Source: Vitrella brassicaformis (Eukaryota; Sar; Vitrellaceae). Taken from it: 64,000 bases of DNA. Each line of letters opens with the position of its first letter. The first letter of the stretch is position 1. Location: contig CDMY01001057.1 in the NCBI GenBank assembly GCA_001179505.1, positions 100,042-164,041 on the forward strand, written 5' to 3'. Shown here in pieces: positions 1-11,300 of the stretch. The notes beneath the pieces were generated by a model. It was given only the letters and a program-made list of their open reading frames with translations. It made no database searches and was not told the origin of the DNA. The position numbers were made by a program, and so were the translations under genes.

Positions 1-1526
1 GCCTCACTGTGTCATCGCCACGTGTGGTGTGTTGCAGGCGTCTGACGCCCCCTCCAGACGGCCGGCTGCCGGCCGTCCTCAGCCGCAAAGGGTCCAACAT
101 GGCCTATCTCGGCAGAATCGACCGGACGACAGCACCACCAACACAACACTCAGCAGCGGTCTTTGACAAGCGTAGAGCTGCTCGGCCAGCGGGTGGATCA
201 TATCTCATACGAGGCCAAAGCGACGTCTACCTGCTCGATGACCGCACGGCGCCACTTGAGGGTGCGATGGCATGCCGATCGACGTCAGCTGATGGTGACG
301 AGTGTGCCAATGCTAACGATCCTCAACACGTGACGGGGACATTCGCGAGACGCCAGAACAACACCTCTCAACAGGAGCAGGCGTGTCCGGAGACATCAAG
401 CCGCCGAGACGATGATGAAGCGGCCCTCCCAGAGCACTGCTTCGACCCCGACGACCGAGAGAGAGTGGACTCCACACAAATGCCCTGGAAGGCAGTCGGC
501 CTGCTGCGGCTTCCCAAATTGGACCAGGGCGAAGTGGTCAACTGCACCGGCAACATCGTGTTCGGCACTTACGTGCTGACTAATGCCCACTGCCTGATAG
601 ACAAACAAGGTAAGCGAAGGCATGTTTTACACGACCGATCTTCACGTTGCATGTGTATGAGTGAGTGCAGACAACTGGATTTTCTCGCCGGGCACTGGCG
701 AGTTTTGCGCCGGCTATGATGCCGAGAAGGTTTTCGACTGCGTGAAGGTCCTGGAAGCCAGCGTCTTCTTGCCGTGGGTGTTTGAGCCGTCTGGCCGTGA
801 GGAAGAAGCCGCCTATGACTTCGCCCTCGTGAAACTGGAGAGGAATTCTGTTGACGGCTTCGATTTCGACATCGGGTCCTTCTGCGACGAGATACGCCCT
901 ATCGGCGCGATACAGGGGTTTGAGTTCGCCGGGTGGGCATACAGGCACAGACTTAATGCGGTAGGTGATTGCGTGGGTAACGCGCTGCATGTGTGATGGT
1001 GCGTGCAGGTATCCTGAGGACAAGGACACGGAAGAAGTCAGACAAGCAATGTGGAGGGTGCCTCCGGTCAATCAGTTTGAGCCTCCCGAGACCTCAACCA
1101 TCTTCATTTTCCCTGAATGCGACGAGGTGCGGCGTGGCAACGGCTTCTCACGGCTGTTGCACTATGCAGACATCGGTGAGCAGAAGAGATGGGCACACAC
1201 TGTCAGCCGTGTCTCATTCTCTCCTTCGTTTCTCCGCATGTGTTGGGCAGATGAAGGCAACTCTGGCAGGTACTACATACAGATGCACGTCATTTGTGGC
1301 AGCCGAGACGCGCACTGTCCAACTGTCTGTCTGTCTGTCTGTCTGTATTATCAGTGGCATGTGGCTGGATGCCTCCGCTGATGATGACGAAGGTCGTCGC
1401 GTAATTGTGGCCCTGCAGAGCGGCAGAAGCAGGCAGGGGACCAAGGTCAACTTCGCCACAGAGATGACGCCGCGGGCCATTGACGTCATCAAGTACTGGC
1501 GAGATGTGATGGACGAGGGGGGGTGA
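1..1526 (+). CDS. Trypsin/V8-like serine protease, 5' end outside window
   Basis: This is a chymotrypsin-fold serine protease. An exon ending at 609 carries the catalytic histidine in TNAHCL, a second exon (671-960) carries the likely catalytic aspartate in YDFALVKL, and a 19-nt micro-exon (1251-1269) flanked by exons ending at 1175 and starting at 1355 creates DEGNSGSGMW with the catalytic serine. The GNSGSG context resembles V8/glutamyl-endopeptidase-like proteases more than the GDSGGP of trypsin. The stop is at 1524-1526. A likely acceptor (ttgcag, around 36) suggests that an upstream exon lies beyond the window edge, so the N-terminus is unknown. The junction between exon 2 (donor at 961) and the third exon (acceptor near 1008) does not keep the reading frame of the conserved-looking peptide; it may use an unusual splice site or contain a sequence error. 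Physiological substrate and location are unknown. Confidence 0.75.
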
Positions 1527-1952
1527 TCAAAAACGTCACATGTGATATAATTAATGCGGTCGTTCACTCAATGTGGTGAAGGCGCCAAGTCGCAGCTGCC
1601 TCGTACTACTCTCTTGTGGAATGCGATGGAGAAAGTCGACACATTTTGTCGTGCGTGTGTGTCAAGTGTTGATACCGGCACGCACACACGAAAACAGGGA
1701 CGAATGCGTGAATGGACTTTTTTCCTCTCAATCCACTAGTGAGACATACAGACGCACGAATTCATCTCAGCTCGCTGACAAGCTTTTCTAGCCTCACCCA
1801 GAGTGCCTTTAGCGGCAGATCAACATACAGAGTCCGAACCATAGGCCACATAGTACACACAGCACACAATGCTGGCAAGCAGAATCCGAACGACTTGCCG
1901 GATGTACACACAGCACAGCATAAAAAGGCGGCTGAGCTGTCAACACAAAGAG
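1527..1952. other. Convergent intergenic spacer
   Basis: Spacer between the 3' ends of the serine protease and the DNA glycosylase. I see no ORF with codon bias, tRNA or conserved motif. It presumably holds both 3' UTRs and polyadenylation sites. Confidence 0.5.
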
Positions 1953-2742
1953 CTAGTTGCTCATGTCCCTCACTTGCTGGTGCCGCAAGCACCCCACAGT
2001 GTGGTCGTTCACCATACCTACCGCCTGCATGAACGCATACATTATCTTCGGTCCCGCATACTTCATTCCCTTCTTCTTGAGCGCGGCGCTCATCTCCTTG
2101 CTGACCGCCGTCTCGCACGGCACCTCCGACAACTTCTTGTAAGCATTCTGGACCGGCTTGTCGCCGACAAAGCTCCACAGGTAGGCCGCCAAGCTCCCAT
2201 GCTCCTTCTGGATGCTCTGAGCCGCCTTGGCGTTGGCCACAAAGGCATCCAGCTTGGCCCTGCTGCGGATAATGGACGCGTCTTGGAGGGCCGCTTCGAT
2301 TTCAGCGCCGGACATGGCTGCCACCTTGTCGATGTCGAAGGCGTGAAAGCGGGCGCGGAAGGCATCTCGCTTCTTGAGGACGGTCAGCCAGCTGAGACCA
2401 GCCTGGGCCCCTTCCAGGCACACCACTGCATCCATCGGACACAGAGAGAAAGCGCCAGTGCAAGTGACGATAGCACCGACCCGTTGACGTGCATGCCTGT
2501 GGCCTACTCTCAAAGAGATGTTGATCGTCCCGCGAGGGCACTCCCCACTCCTCATCGTGATAGGCATTGTACAGAGCATCATTGCCAGTCAGCCAGTCAC
2601 ATCGCCTCCTGCCGTCTTTCGCGCCATCTGCACCAGCTGCTGCCGCCCTGCCTTTCGACGCCTTTGCTGACTTTGCAGGCGGCTCCTCACCAGCAGCAGC
2701 GGCTCCTTCGCCCTTGAGGGCGCTCTTGCGCTTGGTTGCCAT
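1953..2742 (-). CDS. tag: DNA-3-methyladenine glycosylase I (Tag family)
   Basis: A base-excision repair enzyme that removes 3-methyladenine from alkylated DNA. Two exons, 2742-2508 and 2425-1953, join in frame to give LFEMVCLEGAQAGLSW, a hallmark of the Tag family. Other family blocks are RCDWLTGNDALYNAYHDEEW, WLTVLKKR, YLWSFVGDKP, GMKYAGPKIMYAFMQAVGM and NDHTVGC. The Cys of RCDW, the His of AYHDEEW and the His and Cys of DHTVGC match the four zinc ligands of bacterial Tag. About 40 residues rich in Ala and Lys precede the catalytic domain and could be a nuclear or organelle targeting extension. The ATG at 2742 is the first Met after an intergenic region and lies 174 bp from the divergent ATG at 2917. 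Tag is mainly bacterial and patchy in eukaryotes, so a transfer origin is plausible. Family call very secure. Confidence 0.95.
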
Positions 2743-2916
2743 CGTCCTGCACCGGTGATTGGGCTGGAAGTGACGGAGTGATTGAGATCTTGTCCAAAGG
2801 CCCGTGACAAAGCAGATCTGGACCGCGTGTAGCATCGACGTTGTAGCATCCCATTCAATTTGAGCGCGCAGATCTGCGAGCTAAGCCCGCATGGACAGAC
2901 TGTGTTGGACGAAGCC
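2743..2916. promoter_or_regulatory. Divergent promoter region, glycosylase / plastid-targeted membrane protein
   Basis: The 174 bp between two opposed start codons must hold both 5' UTRs and core promoters. I see no TATA box or other recognisable element. Confidence 0.45.
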
Positions 2917-5669
2917 ATGACGCGTGCCAGACGCCGATCTCTGGGCAGGGCTCTCCTTTCTACCTTGCTGCTCCACCTTCTCATCTCTCATTCCATCGGC
3001 GCCTCGCTCCCATCTCGGCGGCCGCAGACACTCACCTACGTGCGCGTCAGCCGCTCCCCTCTATATGCGTCGCAGAGGCGGCCACCACCGACTGATGGGA
3101 TGGCAGATGGGCAAAGGACGGTTCCCGAGGGAGGCAGATCTGGGCTTGTTATGAAGGCGCCTGTGGAGAATAAGGATGTGCTCAGAGAGGGGCTGGCTGT
3201 GGGAGGCGGCATTTTAATGGGCATGATGGCTGCAAGTGGACCTGCTGCTGCAGCCGGACTGACACAGGTGCGCATGATTGCATGCAGGCCGCACCGACAC
3301 ATGCGCTGTTCTGTTGGTCCAGATGCCTTTGTCGCAGACCGACCAGTTTCCTCTGGACTTCAGCGAGCCCTTCATCCTCGCGGGCACGACCATCGTCGGC
3401 TCGGCACTCATCTTCGCCGCTGCCGTGGCCGTCAGATACGCGCAGATACAGAACGAGCGAGCGACGCTTCAAGAGCAGCAGCAGCAGCAGCAGCAACAGC
3501 AGCCCATCAAGGTGGCTGAGGAAACGGCGGCATCCACCACCCCGCCGCCCCCAGCAGCGGGTGGAGCCGAGGTCATTGCACCACCGCCGCAGGAGGCTGC
3601 TAATGAGAGCGTCGAGGTGCCCCCTGCACTCATGAAGGCTGCACAACAAGAAGAGTCAGCCCCATGGGTCGAGCCCGAGACCCCCCCTCCCCCGCCCCTG
3701 AAAAAGCTCGAGGCCAAGAAAGAGCCGTCTGCGCCAGTCACATCAGCCCCCGAGTCACCCCGTACAGCAGCTCAGACACCACCCACAGCTGTGCAGCCTC
3801 CCGAGCCCATTGCTGAGCCACCCGCAGCGCCACCAGCGGGCGCCAAAGTCGCTGTTGCGGGTGAGGGCGCCTATGTGATGGATGCGGATCGCGCCAAGTG
3901 GGAGCGTTGGTCGAGGCTGAGCGAGGAGGAGGTGCAGGCGGAGATGGAGAGGGAAATGCAGGAGGAAGAGGAGGCCGAGCAGAGGCGGAGAGAGGACCTC
4001 GCCAAAGTGGAGGCACAAGTGGTGAGCGAAACATACACAGACAGTGAGTGGGTGGGCCGGTTGGACGGGGGCATACATTTGTGGCATCTGTTGCTGTCTG
4101 TTGTGTGTCGATCAGAAACCTTACAAGATCGACATGATGAACCGGGGCCGGGCAGAGATTCAACAGAGGTCGGACACAGCCACATTCCTACGCACACGCA
4201 AGGCAAATGTAACGCTTTCGTATCCCCTTTCTTGGGAGCGATGGCAGAGCACGTGACGAGGTCGTTTCCCATGCCAAGAAGGTCGAGAGCTGAATGGCAC
4301 AAATGCACCAATCAATCGCTGCTCACGTTTCTTGTTTCCATCGCACTCAGGTGGTCAGGGATCACTTTGACGCCAGGATGGATGAACACTTGAGGCGAAA
4401 AGAAGAAGAAGGGCAGGAGGAGGCCCCGCCGCCAGTGCTGGCCTTCATCCCACCTAAGCCGACCTTCTCAAGGATGGACGTGCCAGTCAGCGAAACGGTG
4501 AGCCCTCACAACTGGAAAGTGCCCGCCCCCATCCGTCACTCGCGGTATCATTTGCTGCTCGCCTTGCCTTCAGGTGGAGACAGAGGCGAGGAGCAGCTTC
4601 CCCCTCGTCCGCACCAAGAGCGAAGAGCCACAAGACACGCAAGAGGCGCACGGTGCCGCTGCTGCCGCACTGGACAGCCACACGACCGACACCACTCTGG
4701 CCATCGGCCCCACCCACGTCGACACCCCCCCTCCCCCTGGCCGTGCATTCGCCGAGCCGTCATCCTTCCCCTCGTCTGGTCAGCAGCAGCCCGGCAGCTG
4801 GCTGGATCTGCCCGGCCCACCTGACGGCATGAAGGTCATGCGCACCACCGACGCGGGCGATCTGCTGCCGGCCTCTGAGCTGCCCATTCCTGAGGAGATG
4901 CAGCAGCGTGGGCAAGGAGAGGGGCAGGGTGAGGCATTCGACGCGAGCAGGATGGAGGTGGAGGTGGTTCCGCGAGATGAGGTGGAGCGGCGTAAGGTGG
5001 TCGAGCGGCGGCGGCGCATGGAGTTCGAAAACCCGCCGCCATTTGCCATGGACATGCTGCTGCCGACCCAAGAGACAGAAGTCAGTGAGCCGATCACTGA
5101 TACACACATCCGCAAATTACCTGCACAAAGGTCGTGTTGTGGTTGGTTGGCTGTCAGGTGAGTGAGGAGGAGCAGCAGCGGCGAGATGCCCTTCAGCAAC
5201 TGAAGGACTCACTTCACACCACCATAGGCCAGCCAGCAAACAGCGCACAGCCAGAGGGCGGCTCGGCCCACCTGGACCGTGAGGCTCCCACAGTCACACT
5301 GCCCCAACAGAAGGAGGCCACGAGGGAGACCGATCGAGGGAGGGCGGCTGACAAGGGGGATGGAGAGGAGGGAGGGGCATCAGCGAGGGGGGTGGGCGGG
5401 GAGATCAAGATCGTGGGACCACACAGCTCACTACAAGAGGTACGTCCGTTCAGGCTTCACAATCAATGGATGTGGCAACGCTGGCATGGTCTCTTGTGAA
5501 TGTCTGTGTCTGTCTGTCTGTCTGTCTGTGTGTGTGTGCATGTGTCTGTTGTGTCCGTCAGGGTTATGTGGGTCGCGTAGCCAAGGAGACGTCAGCCCGG
5601 TGGTACTTCGAGACCGGCCAGTTCGTGGCAAAAGACAAGGAGTCAGCACAATGGGAGTGGCAGGCGTGA
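2917..5669 (+). CDS. Putative plastid-targeted membrane protein, unknown function
   Basis: I do not recognise the family. Seven exons (2917-3267, 3323-4021, 4116-4208, 4351-4497, 4574-5080, 5158-5439, 5562-5669) all meet in phase 0 and sum to 728 residues. The N-terminus has a signal-peptide core (LLSTLLLHLLISHSIGAS), then an Arg/Ser-rich stretch without acidic residues like a transit peptide, then a second hydrophobic segment ending in Ala-rich sequence (GGILMGMMAASGPAAAAG) resembling a thylakoid-lumen signal. A membrane segment (ILAGTTIVGSALIFAAAVAV) follows, then a Gln run encoded by CAG repeats (about 3474-3503), a Pro/Glu/Ala-rich region and an acidic coiled-coil stretch (EEEVQAEMEREMQEEEEAEQ). 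The C-terminus is short and aromatic (ARWYFETGQFVAKDKESAQW). The bipartite leader suggests a complex plastid; this is inference. Head to head with the glycosylase gene. Confidence 0.75.
3474..3503 (+). repeat. CAG trinucleotide run encoding polyglutamine
   Basis: About ten CAG/CAA codons inside the putative plastid membrane protein gene, giving EQQQQQQQQQQP. Purely coding and probably length-variable. Confidence 0.85.
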
Positions 5670-6055
5670 AGCAGACACCGACACATAGGCAGACAGACAG
5701 ACAGACATGATTTAGTCCCAGCTGACACACACATGGATAGGACAATGAGCAGAGGGCGGTGCACATATGACGTTCCGTCATCATGATGATGTGTTTTTTG
5801 GCGTATGCGTCTCGACGGGTAGAGAGATAGATAGATTGACAATGCGTAGAAGACCACCCATCCATCCCTTTTGCGATGTGCTGGCCGTGTGGCCAGGTGT
5901 CCTTTTCTGAGTGACACCACGGCATGCGTTTGCTGGATAGACCGACAGACTCTGCTGGTAAGACGCACCCCCTAGGTCAGGGTTTCAACCCCGCGGGTTT
6001 TGGCAAACCCAGCTGTTCCTCCACTCTGCAGAGAACCTCTCTCTCCCCCATAACA
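5670..6055. other. Intergenic spacer with (GACA)n tract
   Basis: Holds a (CAGA)n run at about 5688-5707 and the upstream region of the transporter gene. A GGGTTTCAACCCCG palindrome near 5981-5994 is visible, but no tRNA fold could be built around it. Confidence 0.4.
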
Positions 6056-7919
6056 ATGGAGGCGAGGCGGCGCTTTGCGATGCTGCTGCCTGGGTGGATG
6101 GTGCTGCTGTACGCCTCAGTAGCGAATGCAGACTCACTGGCGCTGCAGGTGCAGATGGCAGGTCAGGCGGGGTTGTGGATAGCCATGGCTGCGGGAGGGC
6201 TGGCAGGAGGACTGCATGCCGTCACAGGTAGGGTGGCACATCACCTGATAGATAAAATAGATCACCGAGATGCGAGTGATACGCTGTAAGGCTGTTGTGT
6301 GCCTTGTGTGGCCAGGCGCTGATCATCTGGGGGCGTTGCTGCCTTTGTGTGTGAACAAACGGTGGTTCTCGTCGTTCTGGGTGGGATTCAACTGGGGATG
6401 CGGACACGGTGAGGCGCACACTCTGGCGATCCTCGTACGTGCTTTCTTTTCTTCTCTGTCGATTCTAGGTATCGGTGCTGCGCTGCTGGGTGCCCTCGCA
6501 TACCTCCTCAAAGATCAGCTGGCGGTGCAGGTCTTCTCCGAGTAAACAATCATACGCAGCAAATAATCGCTCTCTCAGAGAAGAGGAATCGCCACGCGAT
6601 TCAATGGTTGTGGCTGGTGTGTGTGTGGGCCTCAGCTACATGGATTTTGCCGTCGGTACCATCCTGATTATCATCGGTCTGATCGGCATCATGACTGCAC
6701 GGCAGTGGGAATACGAGATGCAGCAGAGGAAGGTGAGATAATGGAGATAGGCAAGCACCACGCACTGCAGCGATGGCAGCGGATGTGATGATATCCTTTC
6801 GTCCTTCCTCCCTCCCCTTTTGATTCAGCGTGACCCCGAGAGCGCACTGACGGGCGTGGCCTCCACATCCACACCTCTCACCGACTCGGACGGTGAGCTT
6901 GACGGCCCCCGCAAGCACCACACCGACGGCCTCCCCACCGCCCCCATGACAGAGATGCATCGAGTGAGTGTATGGGTGTGGGTGTGTCGTTGTAGGCAAG
7001 GACAAGGGGAGGCAGGACCACACTGAGGCAGCAAAGACCAACGGGGTAAGTATCTCATGACCTCGTTCTCTCTCTCTCTCTCTCTCTCCCTCTCTCTGTC
7101 TGTGTGGATGGCTATATGTGTGGTCGTGTGTGTGCTGGATGGATGGGTACAGGCGTATGGAGCGGCTGACGGGTCGGGGCTGCAGGACACATCGGCAGCG
7201 GTAGCGGAAGACACAGCGATGCTGTCGAAGGAGGGCCAGGAGTCCAGCTCAAGTCATGATCCCAATGCTGCCGTCAGGTGGGCACCGCAAGAAAGCCTGC
7301 CTTGCTGTGCACACACACACACACACACACACCCAATGCGCGCATGTGTGTTTTTCTCAGAATTGGATCGACATTGAGTGTGGCGACGATAGGGACTGGG
7401 ATAGTGCATGGCATCTCGGGAAGCGGACACTTCCTGGGCGTCCTCCCGGCACTCACCCTGCCCTCGTGGTCAGCCCATCACATGGAGTGGCGGGCGGCAT
7501 ATGTATTGTGTGATGATGAACATCGATCATCAGGGCCACATCAGCGGCTTATTTAGTGGCGTTCTGCCTCGGTTGCTGCGTGTCGATGAGTGCATTCACC
7601 TCCATCATCGGAGAGGTGAGCTCAGCCGGCGATCGACACATGCACGAGTGCCCGTATTGTGACCCTTTTTCTCCGTGTGTGTGTGTGTGCATCATCAGAC
7701 GAGTGTCCGGCTGCGCCGCAATTTCAACCGGCCGGACCTTCCCGCAAAGCTCTCCTACATCACTTCAGGTCAGGAAGGAAGGAGAAAGCGATTCTCATTG
7801 ACACACACATTCGATTGGCCACTCCACGTGTGTCTGTGTGTGCAGGGATAGCCATAACGATTGGGTGCATATGGCTGCTGAAGGCCATCATCGTCGGCAC
7901 ACATATGCTGCTGCTGTGA
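6056..7919 (+). CDS. NicO/UreH-like nickel/cobalt-family membrane transporter
   Basis: Multi-pass membrane protein related to the nickel/cobalt (NicO, HupE/UreJ, UreH) family and to plant chloroplast 'high-affinity nickel-transport' proteins. Eleven small exons: 6056-6227, 6316-6408, 6469-6541, 6636-6732, 6829-~6967, a short exon around 6998-7047, 7153-7277, 7361-7486, 7534-7615, 7699-7768, 7846-7919. Family landmarks are HAVTGADHLGALLPL, FWVGFNWGCGHGIGAALLGA and the second half-repeat GTGIVHGISGSGHFLGVLPA, followed by AAYLVAFCLG and the last membrane helix ITIGCIWLLKAIIVGTHMLL. The His and Asp residues in the first landmark are those expected to bind metal. An N-terminal hydrophobic stretch (LLPGWMVLLYASVANA) could be a signal peptide. 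A polar Ser/Asp-rich loop (exons near 6829-7277) separates the two halves and its junctions are least certain. Transported metal cannot be told from sequence. Confidence 0.85.
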
Positions 7920-8339
7920 TGATGGTCTATGTGTGCGTGGGTGCTCGAGGGGCGGAGGGATGGATGGAGGGATGGAGGGGGACGGATTTTGATGAGGTTT
8001 TGTGGGCGGTTGGTTGTGAAGTGTGTGTCGTATGTGTGCGTGAGTGTGTGTTTGTGTGTGGTCACGATTTATGTTGCCATTCCAAACCAGCTCGATCGTG
8101 TGTGTACAGGACAGAGCTGCTTTTTGGTGGCCGCACGGACGGGGCACAAAGCCTGGATGCGTAATGACTGAATATGCATGAAGGCACGAATCGATCCACC
8201 CAGACGCTCATTCACACACATCCAGGGATCTATCCATCGGCAATCAATAAGGCAGCTACTGTCCTTCCCCCACCCCCCCACTGACCCACTCGATGTACCC
8301 ACTCACAGTATGGCATATCAATCCCACGTATGGATTCGA

Positions 8340-11300
8340 TCAGAGCGCCACAGCAATGGCCGTGACGTCGTCTACCGTCCTGTTGTAAGAATTGTCAGCC
8401 CACTGCTGCCGACTCTCAGCACACACCTAACGAGGGAATGAACGCCATACACACACACACACACTCCCGGGTGCTTTGTGTGTATTGGGGTGGGGTATGC
8501 GATTGTGTGCTGTACCTGGTGTATGGCTGAGACGCCCCCCTGCAGCAGCTGCACAGCGACGTGTTCAGGCGAGCAGAATACCCACAGGCCGTCCGTCCCC
8601 AACACCAACATCGACTCACTACTATCCCTGCGACACACACCAACAACAACAACACACACGCGCACAGGCATGAGTGAGAAATCAGTGGGTGTGGGCGTGG
8701 TGCTGGTGTGCCACTTGAGGGGGTAGCATGCTATCTCAGGCTCGTGCGTCACGCCGCAACGGGTGGCTGATGGACCAAGGAGAGAGGGAATCCCACACAT
8801 TCCCTCTGCATGCACGCCTCTGTGTCGGTTGGCTTATACCTGCAGTGTCTCCGAACGCTCGCGTGACGGCGAGAGCAGGGCCTGGACTGCCTGCAGAACC
8901 ACAAACACACACATCGCTCCTGTCCTCCCGCCCCTGTGTGTGTGTGTGTGTGAGTGACCCTTTCCGTATAGTCTCATGGCTCCCGTGTTCGAGGGCCGCA
9001 CCTCACCACCACACTGACTCACACGCTCGGCCTCTGACACACATACAAACAGCCATGGTAGGGAAGCGAAGCCACAACCGGCCGTATGTGTGTGCTGTGT
9101 GTCGTATATAGCTCTGTGACACACCAGATTGCCGGTCTGGCTTGTGGTCCGATGTCAGCACCGTCACGTTGTAAGAGGCTGCACAGGCGAGTCGAGTGGG
9201 GGGAAGCCATCCGCCGCAGAGAGTTCCGTGCCCAATGTGTCGTGAAATGACGGTTACGTACCCCCTGCGTTGGCCTGTAGGTCTGAACCGCTATCAGTCG
9301 CTTTCCCACCTGCTGCTGCTGCTGCTGGCGACGCCGATACCAAGGCAGCCCTGACAACACACACACACGGATGTAGGCACACACATGCACAGTGAGTCTG
9401 TCTCATTTACTTGGAATCGCCGACGTGTGCCGTCCAGAGGAATCGCGAGGCGTCCGGCGCACCACCATGGGCGGTGGCCAGCCGCCCGCCCCCGCCCGCA
9501 TGGGCATGTGCCTCAGTTATCACAGCTACTACCGCTGTCGCACCTACATAGACACATACACAAACACACATCCGTCAGTCCCCTCAAGGGCACGGTTTGT
9601 GTGTCGTCTCCCCCCTCCCTGCGCACCGGAGTGTTTGTGGTCGAATGCCTGCTGTGCCAGATTGGCCTGTACCATGTTGAACGCCTTGCGGAAGGCCATA
9701 CCGGGATCCACGCGGAACTCCGGCAGGCCAAGGATGCACTCTGATGACACACGGACACAACACGTGAGGCACGACACATAGACACATGAATGGCGGGACA
9801 CACGTGGCATGCCGAGAAATGGCGGCTTTATGTGTGTCCCCACCTGGCAGCGACTGTCGGACGAATGCAGCGCACTCCTGGCCGCACTGCCCATGGCCAT
9901 CAAAGGCACCAAACAGCATCACACCATCAGTACTGAAGAAACGAACCAAACACACATCAGACAGACACTCACATTCCGTAAGTGGCGGCCATGAATGCGG
10001 TCGTACGTCTGCAGGAGGACGAAGTCGTCTTGGTTGGGCACATTGTCGTCGAGTCGCCTGCCCCTGGTGCACACCCACGCCAAACTGCGGCGCAGCAGCT
10101 CCACCGCACCGGACGGCTCCGCACGCACAGCCTTGGGCGCAAAGTCAGCCTGAACATATCACTCCACTAGAGGACCTGTGTGTCGGTTGATGTGTTGTGA
10201 ATGCGCTGACCTGCGGCTGTATGTCGAATTTGCCTTCGATGATGAACCGCAGTGGCGGCAGGTCAGTGGCTGCGATGGGCATGGTTGGAGCAGCGGTGGT
10301 GGTGGTGGTGGTTGGCGCAGTCTGCTCGTGTGTGTGTGTTGGCTGTGTCGGCATCGATGGAGGGGGGAGGGCCACTGACGCATCACCCACATCTGACACA
10401 CACGATCCCAGACACGGGGGGACGGACGAATATTATCCTCATGTGATTCTTCTCTGTCCGTCCCACCGTGTGTATCATCCTCCTCGGCCGCTACACCAGC
10501 AGGGACGTCGCTAGCCCGCCCCTTCTTCCCCCTGCTGCCGCCCCTCCCCCCTCTCCCGACACCCACACCCACACCCACAGGCCGCGACCCCTTGAAACCT
10601 CCCCTCGTGTGACTCGCATGGCTGACGCGCAGGTGCTCCTTGTCCTTCTTCCGGCCACCCCCAGTGCTCCTGCGATGGACCCCCGTCGGTCTGTCGTCGC
10701 CTATGCTGAGCTCCCGCAGTGACGAGTGGAGGTTGCTGCCCCCACCGGGCCCATGGAGGGATGGCGATGCTGCTGCGGGGCTCTGCGGGATGGACTGCGA
10801 GAGGGCGAGTTGGGCGCGGAGCGAGGATGAGGTGAGGCGCTCCAGCTCCAGGCTGCGGCGAAGCTCCTCGGCCTGACATGGACATGCCACCACAGCGTCA
10901 GTAGTTCTTCAGGGTGTTGTGGTGTGTTGCTGCTCTGGTGTGGTCACTGACCTCTGCTGCCAGTGAGAGTTTCTCTGTTTCCATGCGGCTGAGGCTCTTC
11001 TGCAAACGATCTAACTTGCCCTGCATCTGAACACACACACACAAAGACAGAAGTCGAGGAAGCGTATGGGCGTGGTCTATGCGTGATACCTCTGTGACGG
11101 CTTTCTCGATCTTGTCCCTCTTCTCCACTGCTGCCCTTCCCACCGCTACCTCCCCATCCCTCTCCCTCTCCCTCTCCGCCTGCGCCTTCCTCTCGCCAAC
11201 TGCAGCCACAGCGGCAGCGGCAGCGGCAGCAGCAGGTGCCGCCCTCTCTTCCAATCTACCGCCCCCACCAAGACCAAGACCAACACCAGGACCCGCACGA

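Noticed and set aside
5940-6020. tRNA-like stretch with GGGTTTCAACCCCG resembling a T-arm
   Set aside because: No acceptor stem or anticodon arm could be paired around it.
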